A DNA stretch of 64,000 nucleotides from Alitta virens (Eukaryota; Annelida; Polychaeta; Phyllodocida; Nereididae): contig OW028582.1 of the NCBI GenBank assembly GCA_932294295.1, forward strand, positions 7,465,188 to 7,529,187, written 5' to 3'. The position numbers and the translations under genes were made by a program. This document shows positions 35,984 through 49,700 of this stretch, in pieces (positions within the stretch are counted from its first letter, which is position 1; each line of letters opens with the position of its first letter). The notes beneath the pieces were generated by a model. It worked only from the letters and a program-made list of their open reading frames with translations, had not been told where the DNA came from and made no database searches.

Positions 35984-36687
35984 AAAGCTACAGCACCTGG
36001 TATTCCCAGGCGATCACCCATCCAAGTACTAACCAGGCCCGACGTTGCTTAACTTCGGTGATCGGACGAGAGCCGGTGTGCTCAACGTGGTATGGCCGTA
36101 GCTGGCAGCCTCACTCTGACCACAGCTAGTCAAGACTTGAAATGTCTGAGAAGTGGCAGAAATTGTCAAAAATTTGGAAAAGCTACAGCACCTGGTATTC
36201 CCAGGCGGTCACCCATCCAAGTACTAACCAGGCCCGACGTTGCTTAACTTCGGTGATCGGACGAGAACCGGTGTGCTCAACGTGGTATGGCCGTAGCTGA
36301 CAGCCTCACTCTGACCACAGCTAGTCAAGACTTGAAATGTCTGAGAAGTGGCAGAAATTGTCAAAAATTTGGAAAAGCTACAGCACCTGGTATTCCCAGG
36401 CGGTCACCCATCCAAGTACTAACCAGGCCCGACGTTGCTTAACTTCGGTGATCGGACGATAACCGGTGTGCTCAACGTGGTATGGCCGTAGCTGACAGCC
36501 TCACTCTGACCACAGCTAGTCAAGACTTGAAATGTCTGAGAAGTGGCAGAAATTGTCAAAAATTTGGAAAAGCTACAGCACCTGGTATTCCCAGGCGGTC
36601 ACCCATCCAAGTACTAACCAGGCCCGACGTTGCTTAACTTCGGTGATCGGACGAGAACCGGTGTGCTCAACGTGGTATGGCCGTAGC
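35984..36687 (-). rRNA. 5S rRNA: 5S rRNA genes, copies 182-185 (phase shift -4)
   Basis: There are four complete genes. Copy 182 has G92A-type change (plus GGCGATCACC) and T31C (plus GAGAGCC), with spacer base -3 T to C. Copy 184 has a change at nt 34-35 of loop C (plus CGATAACC). These are the same as in copies 187, 189, 195 and 197. Confidence 0.93.
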
Positions 36688-36763
36688 TGACAGCCTCACT
36701 CTGACCACAGCTAGTCAAGACTTGAAATGTCTGAGAAGTGGCAGAAATTGTCAAAAATTTGGA

Positions 36764-36881
36764 AAAGCTACAGCACCTGGTTTTCCAGGCGGTCACCCAT
36801 CCAAGTACTAACCAGGCCCGACGTTGCTTAACTTCGGTGATGGGACGAGAACAGGTGTGCTCAACGTGGTATGGCCGTAGC
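36764..36881 (-). pseudogene. 5S rRNA copy 186, 118 nt, probable pseudogene
   Basis: It carries the same base loss and the same G40C and G29T as copy 181, located 974 bp (five units minus one base) to the right. It is therefore a duplicate of that damaged gene rather than an independent event. Confidence 0.7.
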
Positions 36882-36957
36882 TGACAGCCTCACTCTGACC
36901 ACAGCTAGTCAAGACTTGAAATGTCTGAGAAGTGGCAGAAATTGTCAAAAATTTGGA

Positions 36958-38246
36958 AAAGCTACAGCACCTGGTATTCCCAGGCGATCACCCATCCAAG
37001 TACTAACCAGGCCCGACGTTGCTTAACTTCGGTGATCGGACGAGAGCCGGTGTGCTCAACGTGGTATGGCCGTAGCTGGCAGCCTCACTCTGACCACAGC
37101 TAGTCAAGACTTGAAATGTCTGAGAAGTGGCAGAAATTGTCAAAAATTTGGAAAAGCTACAGCACCTGGTATTCCCAGGCGGTCACCCATCCAAGTACTA
37201 ACCAGGCCCGACGTTGCTTAACTTCGGTGATCGGACGAGAACCGGTGTGCTCAACGTGGTATGGCCGTAGCTGACAGCCTCACTCTGACCACAGCTAGTC
37301 AAGACTTGAAATGTCTGAGAAGTGGCAGAAATTGTCAAAAATTTGGAAAAGCTACAGCACCTGGTATTCCCAGGCGGTCACCCATCCAAGTACTAACCAG
37401 GCCCGACGTTGCTTAACTTCGGTGATCGGACGATAACCGGTGTGCTCAACGTGGTATGGCCGTAGCTGACAGCCTCACTCTGACCACAGCTAGTCAAGAC
37501 TTGAAATGTCTGAGAAGTGGCAGAAATTGTCAAAAATTTGGAAAAGCTACAGCACCTGGTATTCCCAGGCGGTCACCCATCCAAGTACTAACCAGGCCCG
37601 ACGTTGCTTAACTTCGGTGATCGGACGAGAACCGGTGTGCTCAACGTGGTATGGCCGTAGCTGACAGCCTCACTCTGACCACAGCTAGTCAAGACTTGAA
37701 ATGTCTGAGAAGTGGCAGAAATTGTCAAAAATTTGGAAAAGCTACAGCACCTGGTATTCCCAGGTGGTCACCCATCCAAGTACTAACCAGGCCCGACGTT
37801 GCTTAACTTCGGTGATCGGACGAGAACCGGTGTGCTCAACGTGTTATGGCCGTAGCTGACAGCCTCACTCTGACCACAGCTAGTCAAGACTTGAAATGTC
37901 TGAGAAGTGGCAGAAATTGTCAAAAATTTGGAAAAGCTACAGCACCTGGTATTCCCAGGCGGTCACCCATCCAAGTACTAACCAGGCCCGACGTTGCTTA
38001 ACTTCGGTGATCGGACGAGAACCGGTGTGCTCAACGTGGTATGGCCGTAGCTGACAGCCTCACTCTGACCACAGCTAGTCAAGACTTGAAATGTCTGAGA
38101 AGTGGCAGAAATTGTCAAAAATTTGGAAAGGCTACAGCACCTGGTATTCCCAGGCGGTCACCCATCCAAGTACTAACCAGGCCCGACGTTGCTTAACTTC
38201 GGTGATGGGACGAGAACCGGTGTGCTCAACGTGGTATGGCCGTAGC
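36958..38246 (-). rRNA. 5S rRNA: 5S rRNA genes, copies 187-193 (phase shift -5)
   Basis: There are seven complete genes. Copies 187-190 repeat the pattern of 182-185. Copy 191 brings the C13A change (plus GTGTTATGG) together with a box C change (plus CAGGTGGTC). Copy 193 brings G40C with a T3 terminator. Copies 186-193 as a whole are repeated as copies 194-201. Confidence 0.93.
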
Positions 38247-38322
38247 TGACAGCCTCACTCTGACCACAGCTAGTCAAGACTTGAAATGTCTGAGAAGTGG
38301 CAGAAATTGTCAAAAATTTGGA

Positions 38323-38440
38323 AAAGCTACAGCACCTGGTTTTCCAGGCGGTCACCCATCCAAGTACTAACCAGGCCCGACTTTGCTTAACTTCGGTGAT
38401 GGGACGAGAACAGGTGTGCTCAACGTGGTATGGCCGTAGC
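38323..38440 (-). pseudogene. 5S rRNA copy 194, 118 nt, most altered copy seen
   Basis: It has the base loss, G40C and G29T of copies 181 and 186, plus C59A (plus GACTTTGC), which unpairs a helix II base and touches box A. It lies 1559 bp (eight units minus one base) right of copy 186. Confidence 0.72.
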
Positions 38441-38516
38441 TGACAGCCTCACTCTGACCACAGCTAGTCAAGACTTGAAATGTCTGAGAAGTGGCAGAAA
38501 TTGTCAAAAATTTGGA

Positions 38517-41500
38517 AAAGCTACAGCACCTGGTATTCCCAGGCGATCACCCATCCAAGTACTAACCAGGCCCGACGTTGCTTAACTTCGGTGATCGGAC
38601 GAGAGCCGGTGTGCTCAACGTGGTATGGCCGTAGCTGGCAGCCTCACTCTGACCACAGCTAGTCAAGACTTGAAATGTCTGAGAAGTGGCAGAAATTGTC
38701 AAAAATTTGGAAAAGCTACAGCACCTGGTATTCCCAGGCGGTCACCCATCCAAGTACTAACCAGGCCCGACGTTGCTTAACTTCGGTGATCGGACGAGAA
38801 CCGGTGTGCTCAACGTGGTATGGCCGTAGCTGACAGCCTCACTCTGACCACAGCTAGTCAAGACTTGAAATGTCTGAGAAGTGGCAGAAATTGTCAAAAA
38901 TTTGGAAAAGCTACAGCACCTGGTATTCCCAGGCGGTCACCCATCCAAGTACTAACCAGGCCCGACGTTGCTTAACTTCGGTGATCGGACGATAACCGGT
39001 GTGCTCAACGTGGTATGGCCGTAGCTGACAGCCTCACTCTGACCACAGCTAGTCAAGACTTGAAATGTCTGAGAAGTGGCAGAAATTGTCAAAAATTTGG
39101 AAAAGCTACAGCACCTGGTATTCCCAGGCGGTCACCCATCCAAGTACTAACCAGGCCCGACGTTGCTTAACTTCGGTGATCGGACGAGAACCGGTGTGCT
39201 CAACGTGGTATGGCCGTAGCTGACAGCCTCACTCTGACCACAGCTAGTCAAGACTTGAAATGTCTGAGAAGTGGCAGAAATTGTCAAAAATTTGGAAAAG
39301 CTACAGCACCTGGTATTCCCAGGTGGTCACCCATCCAAGTACTAACCAGGCCCGACGTTGCTTAACTTCGGTGATCGGACGAGAACCGGTGTGCTCAACG
39401 TGTTATGGCCGTAGCTGACAGCCTCACTCTGACCACAGCTAGTCAAGACTTGAAATGTCTGAGAAGTGGCAGAAATTGTCAAAAATTTGGAAAAGCTACA
39501 GCACCTGGTATTCCCAGGCGGTCACCCATCCAAGTACTAACCAGGCCCGACGTTGCTTAACTTCGGTGATCGGACGAGAACCGGTGTGCTCAACGTGGTA
39601 TGGCCGTAGCTGACAGCCTCACTCTGACCACAGCTAGTCAAGACTTGAAATGTCTGAGAAGTGGCAGAAATTGTCAAAAATTTGGAAAGGCTACAGCACC
39701 TGGTATTCCCAGGCGGTCACCCATCCAAGTACTAACCAGGCCCGACGTTGCTTAACTTCGGTGATGGGACGAGAACCGGTGTGCTCAACGTGGTATGGCC
39801 GTAGCTGACAGCCTCACTCTGACCACAGCTAGTCAAGACTTGAAATGTCTGAGAAGTGGCAGAAATTGTCAAAAATTTGGAAAAGCTACAGCACCTGGTA
39901 TTCCCAGGCGGTCACCCATCCAAGTACTAACCAGGCCCGACGTTGCTTAACTTCGGTGATCGGACGAGAACCGGTGTGCTCAACGTGGTATGGCCGTAGC
40001 TGACAGCCTCACTCTGACCACAGCTAGTCAAGACTTGAAATGTCTGAGAAGTGGCAGAAATTGTCAAAAATTTGGAAAGGCTACAGCACCTGGTATTCCC
40101 AGGCGGTCACCCATCCAAGTACTAACCAGGCCCGACGTTGCTTAACTTCGGTGATGGGACGAGAACCGGTGTGCTCAACGTGGTATGGCCGTAGCTGACA
40201 GCCTCACTCTGACCACAGCTAGTCAAGACTTGAAATGTCTGAGAAGTGGCAGAAATTGTCAAAAATTTGGAAAAGCTACAGCACCTGGTATTCCCAGGCG
40301 GTCACCCATCCAAGTACTAACCAGGCCCGACGTTGCTTAACTTCGGTGATCGGAAGAGAACCGGTGTGCTCAACGTGGTATGGCCGTAGCTGACAGCCTC
40401 ACTCTGACCACAGCTAGTCAAGACTTGAAATGTCTGAGAAGTGGCAGAAATTGTCAAAAATTTGGAAAGGCTACAGCACCTGGTATTCCCAGGCGGTCAC
40501 CCATCCAAGTACTAACCAGGCCCGACGTTGCTTAACTTCGGTGATGGGACGAGAACCGGTGTGCTCAACGTGGTATGGCCGTAGCTGACAGCCTCACTCT
40601 GACCACAGCTAGTCAAGACTTGAAATGTCTGAGAAGTGGCAGAAATTGTCAAAAATTTGGAAAAGCTACAGCACCTGGTATTCCCAGGCGGTCACCCATC
40701 CAAGTACTAACCAGGCCCGACGTTGCTTAACTTCGGTGATCGGAAGAGAACCGGTGTGCTCAACGTGGTATGGCCGTAGCTGACAGCCTCACTCTGACCA
40801 CAGCTAGTCAAGACTTGAAATGTCTGAGAAGTGGCAGAAATTGTCAAAAATTTGGAAAAGCTACAGCACCTGGTATTCCCAGGCGGTCACCCATCCAAGT
40901 ACTAACCAGGCCCGACGTTGCTTAACTTCGGTGATCGGACGAGAACCGGTGTGCTCAACGTGGTTTGGCCGTAGCTGACAGCCTCACTCTGACCACCGCT
41001 AGTCAAGACTTGAAATGTCTGAGAAGTGGCAAAAATTGTCAAAAATTTGGAAAAGCTACAGCACCTGGTATTCCCAGGCGGTCACCCATCCAAGTACTAA
41101 CCAGGCCCGACGTTGCTTAACTTCGGTGATCGGACGAGAACCGGTGTGCTCAACGTGGTATGGCCGTAGCTGACAGCCTCACTCTGACCACAGCTAGTCA
41201 AGACTTGAAATGTCTGAGAAGTGGCAGAAATTGTCAAAAATTTGGAAAAGCTACAGCACCTGGTATTCCCAGGCGGTCACCCATCCAAGTACTAACCAGG
41301 CCCGACGTTGCTTAACTTCGGTGATCGGACGAGAACCGGTGTGCTCAACGTGGTATGGCCGTAGCTGACAGCCTCACTCTGACCACAGCTAGTCAAGACT
41401 TGAAATGTCTGAGAAGTGGCAGAAATTGTCAAAAATTTGGAAAAGCTACAGCACCTGGTATTCCCAGGCGGTCACCCATCCAAGTACTAACCAGGCCCGA

Positions 41501-44500
41501 CGTTGCTTAACTTCGGTGATCGGACGAGAACAGGTGTGCTCAACGTGGTATGGCCGTAGCTGACAGCCTCACTCTGACCACAGCTAGTCAAGACTTGAAA
41601 TGTCTGAGAAGTGGCAGAAATTGTCAAAAATTTGGAAAGGCTACAGCACCTGGTATTCCCAGGCGGTCACCCATCCAAGTACTAACCAGGCCCGACGTTG
41701 CTTAACTTCGGTGATGGGACGAGAACCGGTGTGCTCAACGTGGTATGGCCGTAGCTGACAGCCTCACTCTGACCACAGCTAGTCAAGACTTGAAATGTCT
41801 GAGAAGTGGCAGAAATTGTCAAAAATTTGGAAAAGCTACAGCACCTGGTATTCCCAGGCGGTCACCCATCCAAGTACTAACCAGGCCCGACGTTGCTTAA
41901 CTTCGGTGATCGGACGAGAACCGGTGTGCTCAACGTGGTATGGCCGTAGCTGACAGCCTCACTCTGACCACAGCTAGTCAAGACTTGAAATGTCTGAGAA
42001 GTGGCAGAAATTGTCAAAAATTTGGAAAGGCTACAGCACCTGGTATTCCCAGGCGGTCACCCATCCAAGTACTAACCAGGCCCGACGTTGCTTAACTTCG
42101 GTGATGGGACGAGAACCGGTGTGCTCAACGTGGTATGGCCGTAGCTGACAGCCTCACTCTGACCACAGCTAGTCAAGACTTGAAATGTCTGAGAAGTGGC
42201 AGAAATTGTCAAAAATTTGGAAAAGCTACAGCACCTGGTATTCCCAGGCGGTCACCCATCCAAGTACTAACCAGGCCCGACGTTGCTTAACTTCGGTGAT
42301 CGGAAGAGAACCGGTGTGCTCAACGTGGTATGGCCGTAGCTGACAGCCTCACTCTGACCACAGCTAGTCAAGACTTGAAATGTCTGAGAAGTGGCAGAAA
42401 TTGTCAAAAATTTGGAAAAGCTACAGCACCTGGTATTCCCAGGCGGTCACCCATCCAAGTACTAACCAGGCCCGACGTTGCTTAACTTCGGTGATCGGAC
42501 GAGAACCGGTGTGCTCAACGTGGTTTGGCCGTAGCTGACAGCCTCACTCTGACCACCGCTAGTCAAGACTTGAAATGTCTGAGAAGTGGCAAAAATTGTC
42601 AAAAATTTGGAAAAGCTACAGCACCTGGTATTCCCAGGCGGTCACCCATCCAAGTACTAACCAGGCCCGACGTTGCTTAACTTCGGTGATCGGACGAGAA
42701 CCGGTGTGCTCAACGTGGTATGGCCGTAGCTGACAGCCTCACTCTGACCACAGCTAGTCAAGACTTGAAATGTCTGAGAAGTGGCAGAAATTGTCAAAAA
42801 TTTGGAAAAGCTACAGCACCTGGTATTCCCAGGCGGTCACCCATCCAAGTACTAACCAGGCCCGACGTTGCTTAACTTCGGTGATCGGACGAGAACCGGT
42901 GTGCTCAACGTGGTATGGCCGTAGCTGACAGCCTCACTCTGACCACAGCTAGTCAAGACTTGAAATGTCTGAGAAGTGGCAGAAATTGTCAAAAATTTGG
43001 AAAAGCTACAGCACCTGGTATTCCCAGGCGGTCACCCATCCAAGTACTAACCAGGCCCGACGTTGCTTAACTTCGGTGATCGGACGAGAACCGGTGTGCT
43101 CAACGTGGTATGGCCGTAGCTGACAGCCTCACTCTGACCACAGCTAGTTAAGACTTGAAATGTCTGAGAAGTGGCAGAAATTGTCAAAAATTTGGAAAAG
43201 CTACAGCACCTGGTATTCCCAGGCGGTCACCCATCCAAGTACTAACCAGGCCCGACGTTGCTTAAATTCGGTGATCGGACGAGAACCGGTGTGCTCAACG
43301 TGGTATGGCCGTAGCTGACAGCCTCACTCTGACCACAGCTAGTCAAGACTTGAAATGTCTGAGAAGTGGCAGAAATTGTCAAAAATTTGGAAAAGCTACA
43401 GCACCTGGTATTCCCAGGCGGTCACCCATCCAAGTACTAACCAGGCCCGACGTTGCTTAACTTCGGTGATCGGACGATAACCGGTGTGCTCAACGTGGTA
43501 TGGCCGTAGCTGACAGCCTCACTCTGACCACAGCTAGTCAAGACTTGAAATGTCTGAGAAGTGGCAGAAATTGTCAAAAATTTGGAAAAGCTACAGCACC
43601 TGGTATTCCCAGGCGGTCACCCATCCAAGTACTAACCAGGCCCGACGTTGCTTAACTTCGGTGATCGGACGAGAACCGGTGTGCTCAACGTGGTATGGCC
43701 GTAGCTGACAGCCTCACTCTGACCACAGCTAGTCAAGACTTGAAATGTCTGAGAAGTGGCAGAAATTGTCAAAAATTTGGAAAAGCTACAGCACCTGGTA
43801 TTCCCAGGTGGTCACCCATCCAAGTACTAACCAGGCCCGACGTTGCTTAACTTCGGTGATCGGACGAGAACCGGTGTGCTCAACGTGTTATGGCCGTAGC
43901 TGACAGCCTCACTCTGACCACAGCTAGTCAAGACTTGAAATGTCTGAGAAGTGGCAGAAATTGTCAAAAATTTGGAAAAGCTACAGCACCTGGTATTCCC
44001 AGGCGGTCACCCATCCAAGTACTAACCAGGCCCGACGTTGCTTAACTTCGGTGATCGGACGAGAACCGGTGTGCTCAACGTGGTATGGCCGTAGCTGACA
44101 GCCTCACTCTGACCACAGCTAGTCAAGACTTGAAATGTCTGAGAAGTGGCAGAAATTGTCAAAAATTTGGAAAGGCTACAGCACCTGGTATTCCCAGGCG
44201 GTCACCCATCCAAGTACTAACCAGGCCCGACGTTGCTTAACTTCGGTGATGGGACGAGAACCGGTGTGCTCAACGTGGTATGGCCGTAGCTGACAGCCTC
44301 ACTCTGACCACAGCTAGTCAAGACTTGAAATGTCTGAGAAGTGGCAGAAATTGTCAAAAATTTGGAAAAGCTACAGCACCTGGTATTCCCAGGCGGTCAC
44401 CCATCCAAGTACTAACCAGGCCCGACGTTGCTTAACTTCGGTGATCGGACGAGAACCGGTGTGCTCAACGTGGTATGGCCGTAGCTGACAGCCTCACTCT

Positions 44501-46630
44501 GACCACAGCTAGTCAAGACTTGAAATGTCTGAGAAGTGGCAGAAATTGTCAAAAATTTGGAAAGGCTACAGCACCTGGTATTCCCAGGCGGTCACCCATC
44601 CAAGTACTAACCAGGCCCGACGTTGCTTAACTTCGGTGATGGGACGAGAACCGGTGTGCTCAACGTGGTATGGCCGTAGCTGACAGCCTCACTCTGACCA
44701 CAGCTAGTCAAGACTTGAAATGTCTGAGAAGTGGCAGAAATTGTCAAAAATTTGGAAAAGCTACAGCACCTGGTATTCCCAGGCGGTCACCCATCCAAGT
44801 ACTAACCAGGCCCGACGTTGCTTAACTTCGGTGATCGGAAGAGAACCGGTGTGCTCAACGTGGTATGGCCGTAGCTGACAGCCTCACTCTGACCACAGCT
44901 AGTCAAGACTTGAAATGTCTGAGAAGTGGCAGAAATTGTCAAAAATTTGGAAAAGCTACAGCACCTGGTATTCCCAGGCGGTCACCCATCCAAGTACTAA
45001 CCAGGCCCGACGTTGCTTAACTTCGGTGATCGGACGAGAACCGGTGTGCTCAACGTGGTTTGGCCGTAGCTGACAGCCTCACTCTGACCACCGCTAGTCA
45101 AGACTTGAAATGTCTGAGAAGTGGCAAAAATTGTCAAAAATTTGGAAAAGCTACAGCACCTGGTATTCCCAGGCGGTCACCCATCCAAGTACTAACCAGG
45201 CCCGACGTTGCTTAACTTCGGTGATCGGACGAGAACCGGTGTGCTCAACGTGGTATGGCCGTAGCTGACAGCCTCACTCTGACCACAGCTAGTCAAGACT
45301 TGAAATGTCTGAGAAGTGGCAGAAATTGTCAAAAATTTGGAAAAGCTACAGCACCTGGTATTCCCAGGCGGTCACCCATCCAAGTACTAACCAGGCCCGA
45401 CGTTGCTTAACTTCGGTGATCGGACGAGAACCGGTGTGCTCAACGTGGTATGGCCGTAGCTGACAGCCTCACTCTGACCACAGCTAGTCAAGACTTGAAA
45501 TGTCTGAGAAGTGGCAGAAATTGTCAAAAATTTGGAAAAGCTACAGCACCTGGTATTCCCAGGCGGTCACCCATCCAAGTACTAACCAGGCCCGACGTTG
45601 CTTAACTTCGGTGATCGGACGAGAACCGGTGTGCTCAACGTGGTATGGCCGTAGCTGACAGCCTCACTCTGACCACAGCTAGTTAAGACATGAAATGTCT
45701 GAGAAGTGGCAGAAATTGTCAAAAATTTGGAAAAGCTACAGCACCTGGTATTCCCAGGCGGTCACCCATCCAAGTACTAACCAGGCCCGACGTTGCTTAA
45801 CTTCGGTGATCGGACGAGAACCGGTGTGCTCAACGTGGTATGGCCGTAGCTGACAGCCTCACTCTGACCACAGCTAGTCAAGACTTGAAATGTCTGAGAA
45901 GTGGCAGAAATTGTCAAAAATTTGGAAAAGCTACAGCACCTGGTATTCCCAGGCGGTCACCCATCCAAGTACTAACCAGGCCCGACGTTGCTTAACTTCG
46001 GTGATCGGACGAGAACCGGTGTGCTCAACGTGGTATGGCCGTAGCTGACAGCCTCACTCTGACCACAGCTAGTCAAGACTTGAAATGTCTGAGAAGTGGC
46101 AGAAATTGTCAAAAATTTGGAAAAGCTACAGCACCTGGTATTCCCAGGCGGTCACCCATCCAAGTACTAACCAGGCCCGACGTTGCTTAACTTCGGTGAT
46201 CGGACGAGAACCGGTGTGCTCAACGTGGTATGGCCGTAGCTGACAGCCTCACTCTGACCACAGCTAGTCAAGACTTGAAATGTCTGAGAAGTGGCAGAAA
46301 TTGTCAAAAATTTGGAAAAGCTACAGCACCTGGTATTCCCAGGCGGTCACCCATCCAAGTACTAACCAGGCCCGACGTTACTTAACTTCGGTGATCGGAA
46401 GAGAACCGGTGTGCTCAACGTGGTTTGGCCGTAGCTGACAGCCTCACTCTGACCACCGCTAGTCAAGACTTGAAATGTCTGAGAAGTGGCAGAAATTGTC
46501 AAAAATTTGGAAAAGCTACAGCACCTGGTATTCCCAGGCGGTCACCCATCCAAGTACTAACCAGGCCCGACGTTGCTTAACTTCGGTGATCGGACCAGAA
46601 CCGGTGTGCTCAACGTGGTATGGCCGTAGC
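38517..46630 (-). rRNA. 5S rRNA: 5S rRNA genes, copies 195-236 (phase shift -6)
   Basis: There are 42 complete genes. Copies 201, 203 and 205 alternate with near-consensus genes as a dimer; each odd one has G40C and a T3 proximal terminator. G36T (plus GGAAGAG) marks copies 204, 206, 214 and 227. Copies 207, 215 and 228 share a three-part mark: T to A at the 5' part of the gene (plus GGTTTGG), a CACCGCT spacer and a GGCAAAAATT spacer. Confidence 0.95.
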
Positions 46631-46705
46631 TGACAGCCTCACTCTGACCACAGCTAGTCAAGACTTGAAATGTCTGAGAAGTGGCAGAAATTGTCAAAAT
46701 TTGGA

Positions 46706-49700
46706 AAAGCTACAGCACCTGGTATTCCCAGGCGGTCACTCATCCAAGTACTAACCAGGCCCGACGTTGCTTAACTTCGGTGATCGGATGAGAACCGGTG
46801 TGCTCAACGTGGTATGGCCGTAGCTGACAGCCTCACTCTGACCACAGCTAGTCAAGACTTGAAATGTCTGAGAAGTGGCAGAAATTGTCAAAAATTTGGA
46901 AAAGCTACAGCACCTGGTATTCCCAGGAGGTCACCCATCCAAGTACTAACCAGGCCCGACGTTGCTTAGCTTCAGTGATCGGACGAGAACCGGTGTGCTC
47001 AACGTGGTATGGCCGTAGCTGACAGCCTCACCCTAACCACAGCTAGTCAAGACTTGAAATGTCTGAGAAGTGGCAGAAATTGTCAGAAATTTGGAAAAGC
47101 TACAGCACCTGGTATTCCCAGGCGGTCACCCATCCAAGTACTAACCACGCCCGACATTGCTTAACTTCGGTGATCAGACGAGAACCGGTGTGCTCAACGT
47201 GGTATGGCCGTAGCTGACAGCCTCACTCTGACCACAGCTAGTCAAGACTTGAAATGTCTGAGAAGTGGCAGAAATTGTCAAAAATTTGGAAAGGTTACAG
47301 CACCTGGTATTCCCAGGTGGTCACCCATCCAAGTACTAACCAGGCCCGACGTTGCTTAACTTCGGTGATCGGACGAGAACCGGTGTGCTCAACGTGTTAT
47401 GGCCGTAGCTGACAGCCTCACTCTGACCACAGCTAGTCAAGACTTGAAATGTCTGAGAAGTGGCAGAAATTGTCAAAAATTTGGAAAAGCTACAGCACCT
47501 GGTATTCCCAGGCGGTCACCCATCCAAGTACTAACCAGGCCCGACGTTGCTTAACTTCGGTGATCGGACGAGAACCGGTGTGCTCAACGTGGTATGGCCG
47601 TAGCTGACAGCCTCACTCTGACCACAGCTAGTCAAGACTTGAAATGTCTGAGAAGTGGCAGAAATTGTCAAAAATTTGGAAAGGCTACAGCACCTGGTAT
47701 TCCCAGGCGGTCACCCATCCAAGTACTAACCAGGCCCGACGTTGCTTAACTTCGGTGATGGGACGAGAACCGGTGTGCTCAACGTGGTATGGCCGTAGCT
47801 GACAGCCTCACTCTGACCACAGCTAGTCAAGACTTGAAATGTCTGAGAAGTGGCAGAAATTGTCAAAAATTTGGAAAAGCTACAGCACCTGGTATTCCCA
47901 GGCGGTCACCCATCCAAGTACTAACCAGGCCCGACGTTGCTTAACTTCGGTGATGGGACGAGAACCGGTGTGCTCAACGTGGTATGGCCGTAGCTGACAG
48001 CCTCACTCTGACCACAGCTAGTCAAGACTTGAAATGTCTGAGAAGTGGCGGAAATTGTCAAAAATTTGGAAAAGCTACAGCACCTGGTATTCCCAGGCGG
48101 TCACCCATCCAAGTACTAACCAGGCCCGACGTTGCTTAACTTCGGTGATCGGACGAGAGCCGGTGTGCTCAACGTGGTATGGCCGTAGCTGGCAGCCTCA
48201 CTCTGACCACAGCTAGTCAAGACTTGAAATGTCTGAGAAGTGGCAGAAATTGTCAAAAATTTGGAAAAGCTACAGCACCTGGTATTCCCAGGCGGTCACC
48301 CATCCAAGTACTAACCAGGCCCGACGTTGCTTAACTTCGGTGATCGGACGAGAACCAGTGTGCTCAACGTGGTATGGCCGTAGCTGACAGCCTCACTCTG
48401 ACCACAGCTAGTCAAGACTTGAAATGTCTGAGAAGTGGCAGAAATTGTCAAAAATTTGGAAAAGCTACAGCACCTGGTATTCCCAGGCGGTCACCCATCC
48501 AAGTACTAACCAGGCCCGACGTTGCTTAACTTCGGTGATCGGACGAGAACCGGTGTGCTCAACGTGGTATGGCCGTAGCTGACAGCCTCAATCTGACCAC
48601 AGCTAGTCAAGACTTGAAATGTCTGAGAAGTGGCAGAAATTGTCAAAAATTTGGAAAAGCTACAGCACCTGGTATTCCCAGGCGGTCACCCATCCAAGTA
48701 CTAACCAGGCCCAACGTTGCTTAACTTCGGTGATCGGACGAGAACCGGTGTGCTCAACGTGGTATGGCCGTAGCTGACAGCCTCACTCTGACCACAGCTA
48801 GTCAAGACTTGAAATGTCTGAGAAGTGGCAGAAATTGTCAAAAATTTGGAAAAGCTACAGCACCTGGTATTCCCAGGCGGTCACCCATCCAAGTACTAAC
48901 CAGGCCCGACGTTGCTTAACTTCGGTGATCGGACGAGAACCGGTGTGCTCAACGTGGTATGGCCGTAGCTGACAGCCTCACTCTGACCACAGCTAGTCAA
49001 GACTTGAAATGTCTGAGAAGTGGCAGAAATTGTCAAAAATTTGGAAAAGCTACAGCACCTGGTATTCCCAGGCGGTCACCCATCCAAGTACTAACCAGGC
49101 CCGACGTTGCTTAACTTCGGTGATCGGACGAGAACCGGTGTGCTCAACGTGGTATGGCCGTAGCTGACAGCCTCACTCTGACCACAGCTAGTCAAGACTT
49201 GAAATGTCTGAGAAGTGGCAGAAATTGTCAAAAATTTGGAAAGGCTACAGCACCTGGTATTCCCAGGTGGTCACCCATCCAAGTACTAACCAGGCCCGAC
49301 GTTGCTTAACTTCGGTGATCGGACGAGAACCGGTGTGCTCAACGTGTTATGGCCGTAGCTGACAGCCTCACTCTGACCACAGCTAGTCAAGACTTGAAAT
49401 GTCTGAGAAGTGGCAGAAATTGTCAAAAATTTGGAAAAGCTACAGCACCTGGTATTCCCAGGCGGTCACCCATCCAAGTACTAACCAGGCCCGACGTTGC
49501 TTAACTTCGGTGATCGGACGAGAACCGGTGTGCTCAACGTGGTATGGCCGTAGCTGACAGCCTCACTCTGACCACAGCTAGTCAAGACTTGAAATGTCTG
49601 AGAAGTGGCAGAAATTGTCAAAAATTTGGAAAGGCTACAGCACCTGGTATTCCCAGGCGGTCACCCATCCAAGTACTAACCAGGCCCGACGTTGCTTAAC

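Larger units (their letters stand above)
35790..39880 (-). repeat. Five- and eight-unit nested duplication carrying damaged 5S genes
   Basis: Copies 181-185 repeat as 186-190 (974 bp), and copies 186-193 repeat as 194-201 (1559 bp). Shared marks are the GGTTTTCCAGG deletion, GCGATCACC, GAGAGCC, CTGGCAGCC, CGATAACC, GTGTTATGG and GATGGG. The order is identical in each block. Confidence 0.88.
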
